In this document: positions 62,407-64,000 of the stretch, piece after piece
Numbering within the stretch: the first letter of the stretch is position 1
Layout: every line of letters starts with the position of its first letter
Source: Klebsiella sp. RIT-PI-d
GTDB taxonomy: Bacteria > Pseudomonadota > Gammaproteobacteria > Enterobacterales > Enterobacteriaceae
Reading direction: 5' to 3'
Assembly: GCF_001187865.1 (NCBI RefSeq)
Contig: NZ_LGIT01000007.1
Location: forward strand, 1 to 64,000
Length of the DNA stretch: 64,000 nt
Notes under the pieces: model-generated
Told to the model about the DNA's origin: nothing
The model's database searches: none
What the model saw: only the letters and a program-made list of their open reading frames with translations
Program-made: the position numbers and the translations under genes

Positions 62407-62433
62407 TGTCTGGCGACCGGCGGCCGCCAGACA
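62407..62433. terminator. Hairpin between azlD and the yiiG-like gene
   Basis: Inverted repeat TGTCTGGCG/CGCCAGACA with nine-base loop between converging genes. No strong T-run on the plus strand; on the minus strand the stem is followed by AG-rich DNA. A probable weak terminator. Confidence 0.45.
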
Positions 62434-62443
62434 AGAAAAGTGA

Positions 62444-63472
62444 TTAATGCATACGGTTGTAGTTATCTACCATCTGGTTATAGCTTCTTAACGCTTTCGG
62501 ATAAGAAGCGTCAACCATCCAGCCTGCATTCGCATCCGACAGCAGACGTTTTTCACTGTCAGCATACGGCGCTTTATCTCTTACCCGACGAATATATTTC
62601 TTCGTGTCCAGCTGATACTCTTCTGCCGCAGAAATAAAGCGCGTGAACTTAAAGGAATCCCCGGATTGCGCCTTCAGCTTTTCTTTAAATTCGGCCGTGG
62701 TTTTTTCCAGCTCGGTTAGCTGTTTCATTGCGTTGTCGGTATCAAACGTCTCATGGCTTATGACATCATTAAGATTGCCGGAATGGATCATGACGGACAA
62801 CGTATAATAATTTTCCGATTTCCCTTCGCTTTGCTCAATGGCCTTCAACTGAGCGACCTGGCGTTCAGCTTCAACCTGTTTAATTGCATCACTATAGCGA
62901 TTAGCCGCGGGTTCAAAGTCGCGCCACTGCTTCATCAGCGTCTGATGCAGCGTCTTACCCTCGGCAAAAGCATCGTCTTTATAGTTTTCCTGCTCGTAAT
63001 ATTTATTCATAGCATTAATGGTATTGGCTACCGCGACGGCATGAGTGATAAAGGCTGATGCTGCCTCATCCATAGGTTCCAGTGCCGGTTTTAGTTTAAC
63101 AACCTCTGGAACTTCTTTCTGGCACTTCTCAAGCGTACTGTCGGAAACGGCATAAGTACCGTAAACGATGCGCTCTTTGCCCGTAGGACCGGTTTGCAGA
63201 TCTTTTAGCCAGCTGGCATAGCGCTCCATACTATTATAAATCGACAGCTGCAATGTATTGTAGCAATCAATATAAGTGTTCATTTTCTTATCATGAACAT
63301 CCTGTTGATCGGCCTGCACGTCGTCATTTTTCGGTGCAGCTTGTGCCTGCGACGGTTCTGAGGTTGCAGTGGAAGACGCAGGCGCGGCCTGAGTTGATTC
63401 TGTGGAATTGTTATCGTCACAGCCGGTTAAAAGCGTTAAAACGATGGCTGTTGCTAATAAATTGCGCTTCAT
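62444..63472 (-). CDS. yiiG: YiiG-like lipoprotein (DUF3829)
   Basis: A 342-residue predicted lipoprotein. The signal peptide MKRNLLATAIVLTLLTGC ends in the lipobox LLTGC with Cys18, followed by DDN, which may keep it at the inner membrane under the +2 Asp rule. A Ser/Ala/Gln-rich linker leads to a helical DUF3829 domain (from about residue 60). It matches the E. coli yiiG position near the rha genes. Function is unknown. The frame opens 29 codons earlier, but those residues have no signal sequence and lie before the lipobox peptide. Confidence 0.85.
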   Translation of the reverse strand: MKRNLLATAIVLTLLTGCDDNNSTESTQAAPASSTATSEPSQAQAAPKNDDVQADQQDVHDKKMNTYIDCYNTLQLSIYNSMERYASWLKDLQTGPTGKERIVYGTYAVSDSTLEKCQKEVPEVVKLKPALEPMDEAASAFITHAVAVANTINAMNKYYEQENYKDDAFAEGKTLHQTLMKQWRDFEPAANRYSDAIKQVEAERQVAQLKAIEQSEGKSENYYTLSVMIHSGNLNDVISHETFDTDNAMKQLTELEKTTAEFKEKLKAQSGDSFKFTRFISAAEEYQLDTKKYIRRVRDKAPYADSEKRLLSDANAGWMVDASYPKALRSYNQMVDNYNRMH

Positions 63473-63925
63473 ATAATTTCTGCCCAGGGTATTAAAAGAA
63501 TACTTATCATTGCCCAGGGTTTTGTTAAATGCAAATTCAGATGGGAAATTTAAAACCATTGCTAAATAAAAGAAAAAAAATCGGCCAATAATTTTAATAT
63601 GAATTTATATATTATGCCACTGCCGGTATTAGTAGGTCATTGCCGGGAACAATCTGGTAATGTTACACGGCAGAGCAGTCTGAGTTTCTCTACGTGCTAA
63701 AGCACTCGATGGAGAGCTTTTTTAACATTGCGCTTTGTACGGGTACGTATCTTTACGCCATTCATCGCTTATCTTTTTACGTAGATTATAAATAATAAAA
63801 CCAGGAAATAATAAATTTCATATTTATTTATGAGAAAAATTAGAGACGCCGATCACAATGATCGCCTAATGACGATGTTAATTTACTTTCGCAAACTCAA
63901 TCATTAATCAACAAAGGATATGAAG
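63473..63925. other. AT-rich gap at the right end
   Basis: About 450 bases with no supported gene. The DNA is strongly AT-rich, with a small hairpin GTGCTAAAGCAC near 63693-63704 and AGAGCTTTTTT after it, which may be a terminator for something no longer obvious. The yiiG promoter should lie at its left end. Confidence 0.45.
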
Positions 63926-64000
63926 ATGAAACAAGGTGCATGGGAAATTAACTCTACCGTTAATAAAAATATAACTGCAATAGAAGACAAACACTTAGAA
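63926..64000 (+). CDS. Start of an unknown gene, cut by the window edge
   Basis: An open frame with AAAGGA seven bases before ATG at 63926. It begins MKQGAWEINSTVNKNITAIE and runs off the right edge after 25 codons. A second in-frame ATG at 63920 is too close to the ribosome site. AT-rich surroundings suggest an accessory gene. I do not recognise it. Confidence 0.45.
   Translation, partial: MKQGAWEINSTVNKNITAIEDKHLE

Overview
The window is a chromosomal segment from a member of the Enterobacteriaceae, close to Escherichia, Salmonella, Citrobacter, Enterobacter and Kosakonia. Gene content, protein lengths and order follow the Escherichia coli rrnB-to-rha arc read backwards. I could not fix the genus from sequence alone. 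Most of the window is ordinary core chromosome. Accessory DNA sits in a few small islands between conserved blocks.

Layout. 1-250: minus-strand P1/P2 promoters and leader of an rRNA operon whose genes lie off the left edge. 298-7954: murI, btuB with a cobalamin riboswitch, trmA, yijD-fabR, sthA and oxyR, with the divergent OxyS small RNA at about 8049-8161. 8261-17617: argHBC and argE around shared ARG boxes, then ppc and eptC. 18008-20673: an accessory pair, a HAAAP-family amino acid permease and an L-cysteine desulfidase. It occupies the place where E. coli carries the frw-gldA-katG stretch. 20707-26054: metF, metLB and metJ with MetJ operator arrays. 26153-28465: an accessory oligogalacturonate-type porin and transporter. 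28827-37216: rpmE, priA, cytR, ftsN, hslVU, menA, rraA. 37390-45905: pfkA, fieF, a small secreted protein, cpxP with CpxQ, cpxRA, yiiM, a 2-keto-3-deoxygluconate-type aldolase and kdgT. 46191-55325: sodA and the rhamnose regulon (rhaT, rhaR, rhaS, rhaBAD, a lactaldehyde reductase, rhaM). 55434-60722: a beta-glucoside-type island (sugar porin, GH4 enzyme, PTS EIIC, GntR regulator). 60734-62370: an XRE-cupin regulator divergent from azlCD. 62444-63472: a yiiG-like lipoprotein. The last 500 bases are AT-rich, with the start of an unknown gene at the edge.

How genes work together. MetJ, encoded here, has operators in front of metB and metF. OxyR faces OxyS, its own target. CpxRA faces cpxP across a CpxR box, and the cpxP 3' end carries CpxQ. 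RhaS and RhaR sit between the transporter and the catabolic operon. A uronate/KDG theme recurs three times: KdgM-like porin plus TogT-like transporter, KDG aldolase, and KdgT, with KdgR-like boxes before the last two.

Most notable points. The block that in E. coli lies between rraA and pfkA (zapB, glpFKX, fpr, tpiA, cdh, sbp) is absent here and replaced by an inverted pair of REP-like elements. The GntR regulator of the beta-glucoside island is overlapped out of frame by a 32-codon ORF that owns the only good ribosome binding site. That island has a PTS EIIC but no EIIA or EIIB. No convincing wholly new system was found; these are the best places to look.
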